The position numbers were made by a program, and so were the translations under genes. From positions 32,735-96,734 of the forward strand of contig CAVUYB010000032.1 in NCBI GenBank assembly GCA_963745595.1: a DNA stretch of 64,000 bases. The letters are read 5' to 3'. The notes beneath the pieces were generated by a model. It was given only the letters and a program-made list of their open reading frames with translations. It was not told the DNA's origin and did not search any database. This DNA comes from DASZUK01 sp963745595 (lineage in GTDB: Bacteria; Actinomycetota; Acidimicrobiia; Acidimicrobiales; RAAP-2). This document shows, piece by piece, positions 26,950 through 36,886 of this stretch. Numbering within the stretch: the first letter of the stretch is position 1; each line of letters starts with the position of its first letter.

Positions 26950-28623
26950 ATGTCCGACCCGCCGCGGCGGGCGGGGCGATACTGGCCGACCGTGACCACG
27001 CCGCTGTCACCCCGCCGGCCGCCGTCCTCCCGCCGACCGGCGCCACCCGTCCGGAACGGCCGGTCACGCCGGACGCTGGCGACGATGAGCCTGGCCCAGG
27101 GGATGATCCTCCTCGACGTCACGATCGTCGACGTCGCGCTGCCGTCGATCCAACACGGCCTGCACATGTCGGCGGGTCGGCTGGAGTGGGTCGTCAGCGC
27201 GTACGCCCTCGCGCTGGCCGCGCTGATCCCGCTCGGCGGCGCGCTCGGCGATCGGTTCGGTAGGCGTCGGTGCTTCGTCGTCGGGATGGCCGTGTTCGTC
27301 GTCGGTTCGGCCGCGTGCGCCCTGTCGACGGTCGACGTCGAGCTGATCGCCTTCCGCGCCGTCCAGGGGGTCGGCGGGGCGCTGATGTCGTCGCTGACGT
27401 TGTCGATCTTGGTCGAGGCGACGCCGGAGGACGACCGGCCGTCGGCCATCGGGACGTGGGCGGCGATCGCCGGCGTCGGGTTCATGGTCGGGCCGATCGT
27501 CGGCGGCCTGCTCCTGAGCGTCTTCGGCTGGTCGTCGGTCTTCTGGGTCAACGTCCCGCTCGGCGTCGCCGGTCTGGCGTTGACGCTCACGTCGGTCGAC
27601 GAGTCGAGGGACCCGTCGGGCCGGCACCTCGACCCGGCCGGCGCGGTCCTGGCGTCCGTCGGATTGTTCCTCGTCACGTTCGGCCTCGTCGAGTCGGCCG
27701 ACCGGAGCTGGGGGTCGCCGATCGTCGTCGGCAGCATCGTCGCCGGCGCGGCCGTCCTGGCCGGCTTCTTCTGGTGGGAGCACCGGACGAGCTCGCCGAT
27801 GGTCCCACCGGCGATGCTGCGCCAGCACCGGTTCGCCACTGGCAACGTCGTGCTGCTCGTCGCGTTCGTCTCGCTCACCGGCATGTTCTTCTTCGTCACG
27901 CTCTTCTTCCAGAACGTCGAGGGGTGGTCGGCGCTCGAGACCGGCGTCTCGTGGATCGCCCTCGGTGTGCCGTTCTTGTTCGTCGCCCAGTCGAGCGGGC
28001 GGCTGACGAAGCGGTTCTCGCCGGGCGCGGTCATCGCCGTCGGTTGCGCGATGGCCGCGGCCGGCATCGCCGGCCTCTCGTTCGTCACCGGGGCGACGCC
28101 GATCGCCGCGGTCGAGGGGTGGTACGTCGGTATCGCCGTCGGCTTCGGGCTGTTGTCGCCGGCGGCGTCGACGGTCGTCATGTCGTCGGTCGAGGGCGGC
28201 GCGTCCGGCATCGCGTCCGGCATCTTGAACACCAGCCGGCAGGTCGGCACGTCGGTCGGGTTGGCCGTCCTCGGCTCGATCGGCGTGACCGTGGCTGCCC
28301 GACAGTGGCGCGCCGACCTCGTCGGCGCGCCGACCGCCGCGCTCCGTGAGGCCGGCGATGGGCTGGTCGGGCCGGTGACGAGCGGCCAGATCGGTACGGT
28401 CCGCCACGAGGTCGGCGCCAGCCTGGCGACCTGGGCGACGGCCGCGTTCGAGTCCGGCCTGCAGGTCGCGCTGCTCGTCGGGGCCGGCCTGCTGCTCGTG
28501 ACCGGCATCGTCGCCTATGTCGCCCTCCGCCGGCCGGCCGGCGCCGTTTCGCACCGACCGGCCGTTTCGCACCGACCGGCCGTTTCGCACCGACCGGAGG
28601 GAACCGACAGGCACCGGCAGTAG
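26950..28623 (+). CDS. MFS exporter, DHA2/EmrB-like
   Basis: About 557 residues. An Arg/Pro-rich cytosolic N-terminus of about 50 residues precedes some 14 hydrophobic helices. Motif ILLDVTIVDVALPSIQ (helix 1), GDRFGRRRCFVVG (motif A) and AFRAVQGVGGALM (helix 4/5) are classic for DHA2 antiporters. ATG at 26950 has GGGAG 6 nt upstream; GTG at 26992 is an alternative. The C-terminus carries three AVSHRP repeats. Probable drug or metabolite efflux. leuS starts 12 nt downstream. Confidence 0.88.
   Translation: MSDPPRRAGRYWPTVTTPLSPRRPPSSRRPAPPVRNGRSRRTLATMSLAQGMILLDVTIVDVALPSIQHGLHMSAGRLEWVVSAYALALAALIPLGGALGDRFGRRRCFVVGMAVFVVGSAACALSTVDVELIAFRAVQGVGGALMSSLTLSILVEATPEDDRPSAIGTWAAIAGVGFMVGPIVGGLLLSVFGWSSVFWVNVPLGVAGLALTLTSVDESRDPSGRHLDPAGAVLASVGLFLVTFGLVESADRSWGSPIVVGSIVAGAAVLAGFFWWEHRTSSPMVPPAMLRQHRFATGNVVLLVAFVSLTGMFFFVTLFFQNVEGWSALETGVSWIALGVPFLFVAQSSGRLTKRFSPGAVIAVGCAMAAAGIAGLSFVTGATPIAAVEGWYVGIAVGFGLLSPAASTVVMSSVEGGASGIASGILNTSRQVGTSVGLAVLGSIGVTVAARQWRADLVGAPTAALREAGDGLVGPVTSGQIGTVRHEVGASLATWATAAFESGLQVALLVGAGLLLVTGIVAYVALRRPAGAVSHRPAVSHRPAVSHRPEGTDRHRQ
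28543..28596 (+). repeat. Three perfect 18-bp tandem copies at the 3' end of the MFS gene
   Basis: The unit gccgtttcgcaccgaccg occurs three times in a row and encodes AVSHRP three times. The stretch is cytosolic and can change copy number without breaking the frame. Confidence 0.85.
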
Positions 28624-28634
28624 CATCCGACGTC

Positions 28635-31187
28635 ATGGCACGGGCCTACGACGTCGACGCGATCGAGCAGAAGTGGCAGCACCGCTGGCGGGACGACGGC
28701 ACGTACGAGATCGACAACGACGACCCGCGGCCGAAGTTCTATGCGCTGTGCATGTACCCGTACCCGTCGGGGTCGGCTCACCAGGGCCACGTCCGGAACT
28801 ACACGTTCGGCGACCTCGTCGTCCGCTACCAGACGATGCAGGGCAAGGCCGTCCTCTCGCCGCTCGGCTTCGACTCGTTCGGGCTCCCGGCCGAGAACGC
28901 GGCGATCCGCACCGGGACGCACCCCCGCGTGTTCACCGACGCCCGCATCGCCGAGCTGAAGGCGTCGGTGACGCGGCTCGGCGCGGTCTACGACTGGCGG
29001 CGAGAGATCCATAGCCACGACCCCGCGTACATCCGCTGGAACCAGCTCATCTTCTCGAAGCTGCTCGCCGCCGGCCTCGCCTACCGGGCGAACGCGCCGG
29101 TCAACTGGTGCCCGGGCTGTCAGACCGTGCTGGCGAACGAGCAGGTGCTGGCCGACGGGACGTGCGAGCGGTCCGGCGACGTCGTCATGATCCGCGACCT
29201 CGAACAGTGGTTCTTCAAGATCACCGCCTACGCCGACGAGCTGCTTGCCGGGCTCGACGACCTCGAGTGGCCGGAGCGGGTCAAGACGATGCAGCGCAAC
29301 TGGATCGGCCGGTCCGAGGGCGCCGAGTTCGACCTGCCGATCATCGGGCCGGACCCGGGAGCCCCCCGCGCCGACTCCCTTCCCGACGGCGCGGGGCGAG
29401 CGCTGCGGGTCTTCACCACCCGGCCGGACACCACGTTCGGGATGACGTACGCGGTCGTCGCCCCCGAGCACCCGCTCGTCGATGCACTGACGACGCCGGA
29501 GCACGCGGCCGCGGTCGCCGAGCTGCGCGACGCGGCGGCGCTGGAGACCGAGATCGAGCGGACCGCGTCGGCCGAAGGCGGGAAGGCGCTCGACAAGCGG
29601 GGCGCGTTCACCGGGAGCTACGTCGAGAACCCGTTCACCGGTCAGCCGGTGCCCGTCTACGTCGCCGACTACGTGCTCATGGGCTACGGCACCGGCGCGA
29701 TCATGGCCGTCCCGGCCGAGGACGAGCGCGACTGGGCGTTCGCCGAGGCCCACGGCCTGCCGTTCGTCCGCACCGTCCGGCCGCCGGACCGGTGGGACGA
29801 GGACGGCGGCGGTGCGTATACCGGCGACGGCGAGAAGATCAACAGCGGTTTCCTCGACGGCCTCGACATCCCGACCGCCAAGGTAAAGGCGATCGAGTTC
29901 CTCGAGTCCGAGGGGCTCGGGACGCGGAAGGTCAACTACCGGCTGCGCGACTGGCTGGTGTCACGGCAGCGGTTCTGGGGCTGCCCGATACCGGTCGTCC
30001 ACTGCCCCGAGCACGGCATCGTCCCGGTGCCCGAGGACCAGCTGCCGGTGCTCGCCCCCGACGACGTCAAGTTCGAGCCGACCGGCCAGTCGCCGCTCGC
30101 CTCGCACGAGGGCTTCCTCCACACGACCTGCCCGATCGACGGCGGGCCGGCCGAGCGCGAGACCGACACGATGGACACGTTCGTCGACTCGTCGTGGTAC
30201 TTCCTCCGCTTCTGCGACCCGTTCAGCCCGGACGTGCCGTTCGACCCGGCGGCCGCCCGGCACTGGATGCCGGTCGACCAGTACATCGGCGGTATCGAGC
30301 ACGCCATCCTCCACCTGCTCTACGCCCGCTTCTACACGCGGGCCCTCATCGACGTCGGCCTCGCTCCCGGCGTGCCGCGCGAGCCGTTCCACCGGCTGTT
30401 CACGCAGGGCATGATCCGGATGGACGGGACGAAGATGTCGAAGTCGAAGGGCAACCTCGTCGCGCCCGAGCGGTACTACGAGACCGTCGGCGCCGACGGG
30501 CTCCGGCTGTTCCACCTCTTCGTCGGGCCGCCGGCCGACGACTTCGACTGGACCGAGCAGACCGACCAGGTCATCGAGGGCTGCGGCCGCTTCCTCGACC
30601 GATTGTGGCGGCTCGCCGAGTCGGCCGCCGACGACGGGCTCCGGACCGGCGACCAGTCCGACGACGACCGGGCCGTCCGCCGGGCTGTGCACCGGACGAT
30701 CCAACTCGTCTCCGCCGACATCGAGCGGTGGTCGTACAACACCGCGGTCGCTCACTGCATGGAGCTCGTCAACGTCCTACAGCGCTACGTCCGGGCCGAT
30801 GACGGCGGCAGCGGCGGCCCGGCTCCGGGTAACGGCGCGCACCGCGACGTGCTCGGCGAGGCCGTCGATGCGCTGACGCTCCTGCTCGCCCCGATGGCCC
30901 CGCACGTCACCGCGGAACTATGGGAGCAGCGGCACGCCGACGAGCCGTCCGTCCACGCGCAGCGTTGGCCGGCGTTCGACCCGTCGCTGGTGGCGGAAGA
31001 GACCGTCACCCTCGTCGTCCAGGTCAACGGGAAGGTCCGGGAGCGCCTCGCCGTCGACCCGTCGATCGGCGAGGAGGAGGCCCGGTCGCTCGCCCTCGCC
31101 ACCGCCAAGGTCCGAGAGGCGCTGGCCGGCGGAGAGCCGAAGCGGGTCGTCGTCCGGCCGCCGCGGCTCGTCAACGTCGTCGTCTGA
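28635..31187 (+). CDS. leuS: Leucyl-tRNA synthetase
   Basis: 850 residues, uninterrupted. The class I HIGH signature appears as YPSGSAHQGHVRNY, the editing-domain block VFTTRPDTTFGMTY is present, and KMSKS is intact in GTKMSKSKGN. The anticodon-binding and C-terminal domains are complete (VVQVNGKVRERL). TAGCAT at 28621-28626, 8 nt before the ATG, suggests a leaderless message. Essential for translation. Confidence 0.97.
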   Translation: MARAYDVDAIEQKWQHRWRDDGTYEIDNDDPRPKFYALCMYPYPSGSAHQGHVRNYTFGDLVVRYQTMQGKAVLSPLGFDSFGLPAENAAIRTGTHPRVFTDARIAELKASVTRLGAVYDWRREIHSHDPAYIRWNQLIFSKLLAAGLAYRANAPVNWCPGCQTVLANEQVLADGTCERSGDVVMIRDLEQWFFKITAYADELLAGLDDLEWPERVKTMQRNWIGRSEGAEFDLPIIGPDPGAPRADSLPDGAGRALRVFTTRPDTTFGMTYAVVAPEHPLVDALTTPEHAAAVAELRDAAALETEIERTASAEGGKALDKRGAFTGSYVENPFTGQPVPVYVADYVLMGYGTGAIMAVPAEDERDWAFAEAHGLPFVRTVRPPDRWDEDGGGAYTGDGEKINSGFLDGLDIPTAKVKAIEFLESEGLGTRKVNYRLRDWLVSRQRFWGCPIPVVHCPEHGIVPVPEDQLPVLAPDDVKFEPTGQSPLASHEGFLHTTCPIDGGPAERETDTMDTFVDSSWYFLRFCDPFSPDVPFDPAAARHWMPVDQYIGGIEHAILHLLYARFYTRALIDVGLAPGVPREPFHRLFTQGMIRMDGTKMSKSKGNLVAPERYYETVGADGLRLFHLFVGPPADDFDWTEQTDQVIEGCGRFLDRLWRLAESAADDGLRTGDQSDDDRAVRRAVHRTIQLVSADIERWSYNTAVAHCMELVNVLQRYVRADDGGSGGPAPGNGAHRDVLGEAVDALTLLLAPMAPHVTAELWEQRHADEPSVHAQRWPAFDPSLVAEETVTLVVQVNGKVRERLAVDPSIGEEEARSLALATAKVREALAGGEPKRVVVRPPRLVNVVV

Positions 31188-31208
31188 GCCGGCGGCGACC
31201 GCGCCGGG

Positions 31209-32216
31209 TCAGCTCGTAAAGCCGGCCAGCAGCTCGCGACACCGGTCCGGTCCAACCGTGTACGGGGTGTAGAAGCCGAACCGGTCGACGAGGTCACCGA
31301 ACCGCTCTTCGACGCGGGCGCCGACCTGGCCGGGCGGGGCGACGACGGCGAGGGCGTCGAGCAGCTCGTCGTCGATCAGGCCGCCCATCGTCGTCCAGTC
31401 GCCCCGCTTGGACAGCGCATTGAGCTCCGGCTGGAGATCGCCCCAGCCGTGGAGGTCGAGCACCGGCCGGTACGCCGGCGTCGACCCGTAGAACGCGATC
31501 TGGCCCTTCACCGCCTTCGTCGCCCGCTCGAGCTCCTCGTCGGTCTCGCCCGTGACGATGAGGCCGGCCAGCGAGACGGTCAGATCGGTCCGCGTCCGGC
31601 CGGCCGTTGCCGCACCCCGCTCGAGCGCGGGGAGGCTGACCTCACGGAGATACCGCGGCGTCGTGAACGGGTGAGCGAGCAGCCCGTCGGCGACCTCTCC
31701 GGCCACCTCGGCCATGTGCCCGCCGACCGCGGCGAGCAGGATCGGCGGCCGGCCGTACGGGTTCGGGCCCGGGTCGAAGAACGGCGTCATCAGCGTGTGC
31801 GTGTAGAACTCGCCGCGGAACGCCAGTCGACCGCCGGTGGCCCAGCTCTCCCAGATGGCCCGGATGGCCAGGACCAGCTCCCGCATCCGCGGCGCCGGGT
31901 GCGACCACGGCATGGAGTACCGCTTCGTGATGTGCGGCTTGATCTGCGAACCGAGACCGAGGAGGAACCGGCCCCGGCTCAGCAGTTGGAGGTCGTTGGC
32001 CAGGATCGCCAGGTTCATCGGGTTCCGGGCGAACGCCACCGCGATGCCCGTCGCCAGCTCGAGGTGCTCGGTCGCCCCGGCCGCGGCCGCCAGCGTGACG
32101 AACGGGTCGTGGCTCGCCTCGGCCGTCCACACACCCGCGAAACCGAGCGCCTCGGCCTGGCGCGCCGTGGCCGCCAGGTCGGACCCGTCGAACTGGAGGG
32201 AGCCGTCGACCTTCAC
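31209..32216 (-). CDS. LLM-class F420-dependent oxidoreductase
   Basis: 335 residues. A luciferase-like TIM barrel: ARQAEALGFAGVWTAEASHDPF, ATGIAVAFARNPMNLA and LGLGSQIKPHITKRY are typical of the TIGR03617-like F420 subfamily of mycobacteria. It would use reduced F420 for hydride transfer; substrate unknown. GTG start overlaps the PAC2 gene's stop by 4 nt, and its end is convergent with leuS, 21 nt away. Confidence 0.87.
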   Translation of the reverse strand: MKVDGSLQFDGSDLAATARQAEALGFAGVWTAEASHDPFVTLAAAAGATEHLELATGIAVAFARNPMNLAILANDLQLLSRGRFLLGLGSQIKPHITKRYSMPWSHPAPRMRELVLAIRAIWESWATGGRLAFRGEFYTHTLMTPFFDPGPNPYGRPPILLAAVGGHMAEVAGEVADGLLAHPFTTPRYLREVSLPALERGAATAGRTRTDLTVSLAGLIVTGETDEELERATKAVKGQIAFYGSTPAYRPVLDLHGWGDLQPELNALSKRGDWTTMGGLIDDELLDALAVVAPPGQVGARVEERFGDLVDRFGFYTPYTVGPDRCRELLAGFTS

Positions 32217-33097
32217 CGGCCGTCCTCGTCGCGGAGGAACCGCTCGAGCTCGGCCGCCAGCTCCTCGCCGGTCGGGACCTCGTCGACACCGAGCGGGTTC
32301 CCCTCCGACGCGTCGATGCTCGCCTCGAGCTTGCGGACCATGGCGAGGTGCTCGGCGTTCCCGGCGATCAGGTCGTCGACCTGCCGGCGCGAGCTGTCGG
32401 CGGCCGAGCGGAGCGACGACGAATCGAGCGTCAGGTTGGCCACCCCGGCCAGGCCGTCGATGAGCGCTGCACTGGCTTCGGGGAACGGCATCGCCGACAC
32501 GTAGTGCGGCACCCGGGCCCAGAGGCTGACCGCGGCGACGCCGACCGAGCCGAACCCGAGCTCCAGCGCGGCCAGCACGCCGGCCGGCACTTCGAGCTCC
32601 CCCTGGACGACGCCGACCTGGGCGACGAGCTCGGCCGAGCCGGGCGGCGCGGTGGCCGCCAGCTTGACCGGCCGGGTGTGCGGTGCCGGTGCCGGGAACG
32701 CGCCGAGGCCGACGACCATGCGGACGCCGTAGCCGAGCGCGAGGTGGACGACCGCGTCGACGAACTCCCGCCAGTGGAAGTCCGGCTCCGGGCCGAGGAG
32801 GTAGAGGACGTCTGTCCCCGCCTCGTCGTGGCCGTGTCGGAGCATCGTCTGCGGCCACGTCAGGTCGGCCGTGATCCCGTCGACGATGTGGGCGATCGGC
32901 CGGCGGGCCCGCTGGTCCAAGAAGTGGTCCCCGTCGAACGTGACGAGCGGTTCCGTCGGTTCGTTCAACAACGCGCTCACTGCGGCCGCCGCGCCGAGCC
33001 CGGCGTCGACCCATCCCTCCAGGGCGACGACGAGGACCGGGTCCTTCAGGACCGGGGTCGTGTGGACCTCGAAGTACGGCGCCTCCGACGAGCTCAC
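32213..33097 (-). CDS. PAC2-family protein
   Basis: 294 residues. PAC2 features: PVLVVALEGWVDAGLGAAAAV at the start, DVLYLLGPEPDFHWREF, and VVGLGAFPAPAPHTRP. The C-terminal helix resembles the actinobacterial extension. PAC2 proteins include proteasome-assembly chaperones in eukaryotes/archaea; in actinobacteria the role is unclear. The gene is the middle member of an overlapping three-gene unit (phosphotransferase, PAC2, LLM oxidoreductase). Confidence 0.85.
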   Translation of the reverse strand: MSSSEAPYFEVHTTPVLKDPVLVVALEGWVDAGLGAAAAVSALLNEPTEPLVTFDGDHFLDQRARRPIAHIVDGITADLTWPQTMLRHGHDEAGTDVLYLLGPEPDFHWREFVDAVVHLALGYGVRMVVGLGAFPAPAPHTRPVKLAATAPPGSAELVAQVGVVQGELEVPAGVLAALELGFGSVGVAAVSLWARVPHYVSAMPFPEASAALIDGLAGVANLTLDSSSLRSAADSSRRQVDDLIAGNAEHLAMVRKLEASIDASEGNPLGVDEVPTGEELAAELERFLRDEDGR

Positions 33098-34161
33098 CGA
33101 GCCGCCAGCATCGTCGCCGCCCGCCGGGCCAGCCGGGCGATGACCGACGGGAACTGGTCGACGCTGTTCGGGTCGCCGGCGCCCGCGCCGGCCCGGTAGC
33201 GGGCGTACACACCCTGGAGGATGCACGCCAGCCGCCAGTAGCCGAACGCCATGTAGTACGTGATGTCCGACACGTCGCGACCGGACGTCGCCGCGTAGCG
33301 GGCCAGTAGCTCCTCGCGGCCGGGGAAGCCCGGGGCGACACTGGCCGGGTTCGTCCACAGCAACCGGTCGTCGTCGTCCGGCTCGACCCAGTAGCAGAGG
33401 AGCGTGCCGACGTCGGCCAAGGGGTCGCCGAGCGTGCAGATCTCCCAGTCCAAGATGGCGACGACCTGGCCGTCGTCGTCGATGACGACGTTGTCGAGCC
33501 GGTAGTCGCCGTGGACGATCGAGACCCGTGGTTGCTCGGGCACCTCCGCGGCCAGGATGCGGCCGACCTCCGCCACCAGCGGGTCCGGCCCGTCGACCGC
33601 CATCTCCTCGTACTGGCCCGTCCACCGCCGGACCTGGCGGCCGATGTAGTCCTCCCGCCGGCCGAGGTCGCCGAGGCCGACGTCGTCGACGTCGACCGCG
33701 TGGAGCGCGGCGAGGGCGTCGGCCAGGTCCATCGCGGCCACCCGACGCGTCGGCACGTCGAGGGCGGCCTCGGCGATCGGGGCCTCTTTCAGGATGTGGC
33801 CGGCCACGAATTCCATGACGTAGAACGGTCGGCCGTTGACCGTCTCGTCCACACAGAGCCCGTACGTCGCCGGGACCGGGACGTTCGTCGGGCCGAGCGC
33901 GGTCATCACCCGGTGCTCCCGGGTCATGTCGTGCGCCGTCGGGAGGACGTGGCTGACCGGCGGTCGGCGCAGCGCGTACGCCCGCCCCGCCGCGTCCTCG
34001 ACCCGGAACGTCAGGTTCGATCGCCCGCCGGCGACGAGGTTGAACGAGAACGGCGGCGTCGACCCGGCGACGTGCTCCGCCAGCCACGCGCTCACCGCGT
34101 CGACGTCGATGCCGACCACGTCCGTGTCCGGCTCCCGCTGTGCCTTTGCCGCCGTCCCCAT
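33094..34161 (-). CDS. Phosphotransferase, aminoglycoside-kinase/ACAD10-like
   Basis: 355 residues. The catalytic Brenner motif is HGDYRLDN, with DWE (AILDWEICTLGDP) as the metal-binding motif. An N-lobe with GGRSNLTFRV binds ATP. Relatives such as ACAD10 N-terminal kinases phosphorylate hydroxyacyl-CoAs during 4-hydroxy-acid breakdown, so a lipid-related role is possible. TAGCGT (minus strand, 34174-34169), 7 nt before the ATG, suggests a leaderless operon start. Confidence 0.87.
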   Translation of the reverse strand: MGTAAKAQREPDTDVVGIDVDAVSAWLAEHVAGSTPPFSFNLVAGGRSNLTFRVEDAAGRAYALRRPPVSHVLPTAHDMTREHRVMTALGPTNVPVPATYGLCVDETVNGRPFYVMEFVAGHILKEAPIAEAALDVPTRRVAAMDLADALAALHAVDVDDVGLGDLGRREDYIGRQVRRWTGQYEEMAVDGPDPLVAEVGRILAAEVPEQPRVSIVHGDYRLDNVVIDDDGQVVAILDWEICTLGDPLADVGTLLCYWVEPDDDDRLLWTNPASVAPGFPGREELLARYAATSGRDVSDITYYMAFGYWRLACILQGVYARYRAGAGAGDPNSVDQFPSVIARLARRAATMLAAR

Positions 34162-34254
34162 GCCACCGACGCTATCGGAGCCGGCGTCAGCCAGTGCATC
34201 CGCCGGCTGGCGCTCCCGGACCGCCCGGGGCGCGGCCACGATAGGGTCGGGCGG

Positions 34255-34959
34255 ATGACCGACGTCACTGACGCCACGTTCGAACAGGCCGTCGTCGCCC
34301 GCTCCGCCGAGGTCCCCGTCGTCGTCGACCTCTGGGCCCCGTGGTGCGGCCCGTGCAAGACCCTCGGACCGATCATCGAGCGGGTGGTCGACCAGACCGA
34401 CGGCGCGGTCGAGCTGGCCAAGGTCAACGTCGACGAGAACCCCCAGGTGGCGGCCAGCTTCCAGGTGCAGTCGATTCCGGCGGTGTACGCCCTGCGGGAC
34501 GGCAAGGTCGTCGACGGGTTCGTCGGCGCCCTGCCGGAGGCCCAGGTGGCCGAGTTCGTCGCCCGACTGGCTCCCCAGCCGACCGAGGCCGACCGCCTCG
34601 CGGCCGCCGGCGACGAGGCGTCGTTGCGCCAGGCGCTCGAGCTGCAGCCGGACCACCCGGGTGCCGTGGCCGGGCTGGCCGCGTTGCTGATCGCCCAGGG
34701 CGAACCCGACGCCGCGCTCGACCTCCTCGCCCGGGTGCCCGAGACGCCGGAGGTCCGGGCGCTGGCGGCCGAGGCCCGGTTGGCCGGCCAACAGGTGGCG
34801 GTGGGCGACGACGTCACGACCCTCCTCGACGGGCTGCTCGACCGGGTCCGCGACGACGACCAGGCCCGACAGGAGTTCGTCGACGTCCTCGAGACCCTCG
34901 GCCCCGACGACCCGCGGACCGCCGGCTATCGCAAGGCGCTCGCCGCCCGGCTGTTCTAG
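34255..34959 (+). CDS. Thioredoxin with TPR-like C-terminus (CnoX/YbbN-type)
   Basis: 234 residues. Thioredoxin domain (1-110) with active site WAPWCGPCK and cis-Pro loop QSIPAV; then helical repeats (LRQALELQPDHPGAVAGLAALL) as in CnoX/YbbN, a chaperone that protects folding proteins during oxidative stress. TAGGGT (34242-34247) lies 7 nt upstream of the ATG. Its TAG shares its final G with the GTG start of folP. Confidence 0.9.
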   Translation: MTDVTDATFEQAVVARSAEVPVVVDLWAPWCGPCKTLGPIIERVVDQTDGAVELAKVNVDENPQVAASFQVQSIPAVYALRDGKVVDGFVGALPEAQVAEFVARLAPQPTEADRLAAAGDEASLRQALELQPDHPGAVAGLAALLIAQGEPDAALDLLARVPETPEVRALAAEARLAGQQVAVGDDVTTLLDGLLDRVRDDDQARQEFVDVLETLGPDDPRTAGYRKALAARLF

Positions 34960-35790
34960 TGCACCTCGATCTCGGCGGTCGGTCGTACGACCTGACCCAC
35001 CGAGCCCTCGTGATGGGCATCCTCAACCGGACGCCGGACTCGTTCTACGACCGTGGTGCCACGTACGGCTTCGATGCGTTCCTCCGGCGGGCCGAGCAGC
35101 TCGTCGCCGACGGGGCCGACATCCTCGACGTCGGTGGCGTCAAGGCCGGCCCCGGCCCGGACGTGACCGAGCCCGAGGAGCTCGACCGGGTCGTCCCGGC
35201 CATCGACGCGCTGGCCCGGCGGTTCGACGTCCCGATCTCCGTCGACACGTGGCGGGCCTCCGTCGCCCGGGCGGCCTACGACGTCGGCGCGGTCGTCGGC
35301 AACGACATCAGTGGGTTCGCCGATCCCGACTACCTGCTCGAAGCGGCCAAGGCCGACGCCGCGGTCGTCGCCACCCACATCCGGCTGGCGCCCCGCGTCC
35401 GCGACCCCGACCCGCAGTACGACGACGTCGTCGCGGCCGTCGCCGAATTCCTCACCGACCGGGCCGACCGGGCCGCCGCCGCCGGCATCCCCGCCGACCG
35501 GATCGTCCTCGACGCCGGGCTCGACCTCGGCAAGACGGCCGAGCAGTCCCTCGTCCTGTTGCGCGCCTCCGGCGTGCTCGCCGGCCTCGGCTACCCACTG
35601 CTCCTCTCCGCGTCGAACAAGACGTTCCTCGGCGTGCTCTTCGACCTCGAGCTCACCGACCGCCGGGAGGCCTCCCTGTCCGCCGCCGCCCTCGGCGTGA
35701 CGCCTCGGCTGCCGGCTGCTCCGGGTGCACGACGTCGCCGGGACCTGCCGCGTCCGCGACGCTCTCGCCGCCGTCATGGAGCAACAGTGA
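34959..35790 (+). CDS. folP: Dihydropteroate synthase-like enzyme, FolP2 type (one frameshift)
   Basis: About 276 residues after dropping one base near 35703. The pterin-binding region VMGILNRTPDSFYDRGATYG, then GADILDVGGVKAGPG and ISVDTWR, resembles mycobacterial FolP2 more than canonical FolP1. The corrected C-terminus has LLRVHDVAGTCRVRDALAAV, with the conserved VHD. FolP2 proteins may not be true dihydropteroate synthases. GTG start overlaps the thioredoxin stop, and its TGA overlaps the GTG of holA. Confidence 0.85.
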
Positions 35791-36806
35791 CGCCGGCCGA
35801 GACGGGGTCCGACCCCGCGCCGGCCTACTTCGTCCGGGGCGACGACGCCTCGCTCGTCGCCCAGGCCACCCGGTCGCTCGTCGATCAGCTGCTCGGCGAC
35901 CGGGACGCCGCCCTCGTCGTCGAGGAGCACGGCGGGCCGTCCGCCGACGACCTCGATGTCGGGGCGGTCGTCGACGCCTGCACGACGCCGCCGTTCCTCG
36001 TCGACCGGCGGATCGTCGTCGTCCGCGACGCGGGCCGGCTGAACGCCGCCGACGGCGCTCGCCTCGTCCAGATGCTCGGCGACCCGGTGCCGGCCATCTC
36101 GCTCGTCCTCGTCGCCGGCGGCGGGACCGTCCCCCAAGCCGTCGTCAAGGCCGTCACTGCGGCCGGTCGCGTCGTCGACGCCTCGGCCGGGACCGGCCGG
36201 GACCGCGGCCGCTGGCTGGCCGAGCAGCTCAAGGACGCGCCGGTCCGCCTGACCGGTGGGGCGGCCAAGCGGCTCGGCGACCATCTCGGCGAGGATCTCG
36301 GCCGGCTGGCCGGGCTGGTCCAGACCCTCGCCGTCGCCTACGGCGATGGCGCGTCCGTCAACGAGGATCAGCTCGCCCCGTTCCTCGGCGAGGCCGGTGC
36401 CGTCCCGCCGTGGGACCTGACCGACGCCATCGACGCCGGCTCGACCAGCCTGGCGCTCGCCACCTTGCACCGCATGCTCGGGGCCGGTGGCCGGGCCGGG
36501 CCGGAGATCGTCGGCATCCTGCACCGGCACTTCTCCGCCATGCTGCGGCTCGACGGATCCGACGTCGGCTCCGGCGAGGAGGCCGCCGCGCTGCTCGGCG
36601 TTCGCAGTCCGTTCGTCGCCAAGAAGGCGCTCGCCCAGAGCCGACGGCTCGGCTCCGAGCGGGTAGCCCAGGCCGTCACGCTCCTCGCCGCGGCCGATCT
36701 CGACGTCAAGGGTCAGAGCGCGCTGCCGACCGACCTGATCCTCGAGGTGCTCGTCGCCCGGCTCAGCCGGCTGGCCCGGACCCGCGTGCCCGCCGGCCGT
36801 CGTTGA
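35787..36806 (+). CDS. holA: DNA polymerase III delta subunit
   Basis: 339 residues. The N-terminal clamp-loader fold is recognisable from AYFVRGDDASLVAQATRSLV, PPFLVDRRIVVVRDAGRL and VPAISLVLVAGG. The C-terminal collar has KGQSALPTDLILEVLVARL, the usual HolA ending. It opens the beta clamp for loading. GTG start overlaps folP by 4 nt. rpsT lies 80 bp downstream in convergent orientation; holA-rpsT adjacency is common in bacteria. Confidence 0.9.
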   Translation: MTPAETGSDPAPAYFVRGDDASLVAQATRSLVDQLLGDRDAALVVEEHGGPSADDLDVGAVVDACTTPPFLVDRRIVVVRDAGRLNAADGARLVQMLGDPVPAISLVLVAGGGTVPQAVVKAVTAAGRVVDASAGTGRDRGRWLAEQLKDAPVRLTGGAAKRLGDHLGEDLGRLAGLVQTLAVAYGDGASVNEDQLAPFLGEAGAVPPWDLTDAIDAGSTSLALATLHRMLGAGGRAGPEIVGILHRHFSAMLRLDGSDVGSGEEAAALLGVRSPFVAKKALAQSRRLGSERVAQAVTLLAAADLDVKGQSALPTDLILEVLVARLSRLARTRVPAGRR

Positions 36807-36886
36807 CCTGATCGTCGTCGAGCTGATCGCCCGGTCGGGGACCCGCCAGCCATGAGCCCGGCGCCCGACTGGCGGCCGTCAGGCGG

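Noticed and set aside
31209..33341. A 710-codon minus frame joining LLM and PAC2 regions
   Set aside because: Only the last 335 codons match a family; the upstream part is antisense-like Arg-rich shadow, and a GTG with a 4-nt overlap marks the real start.
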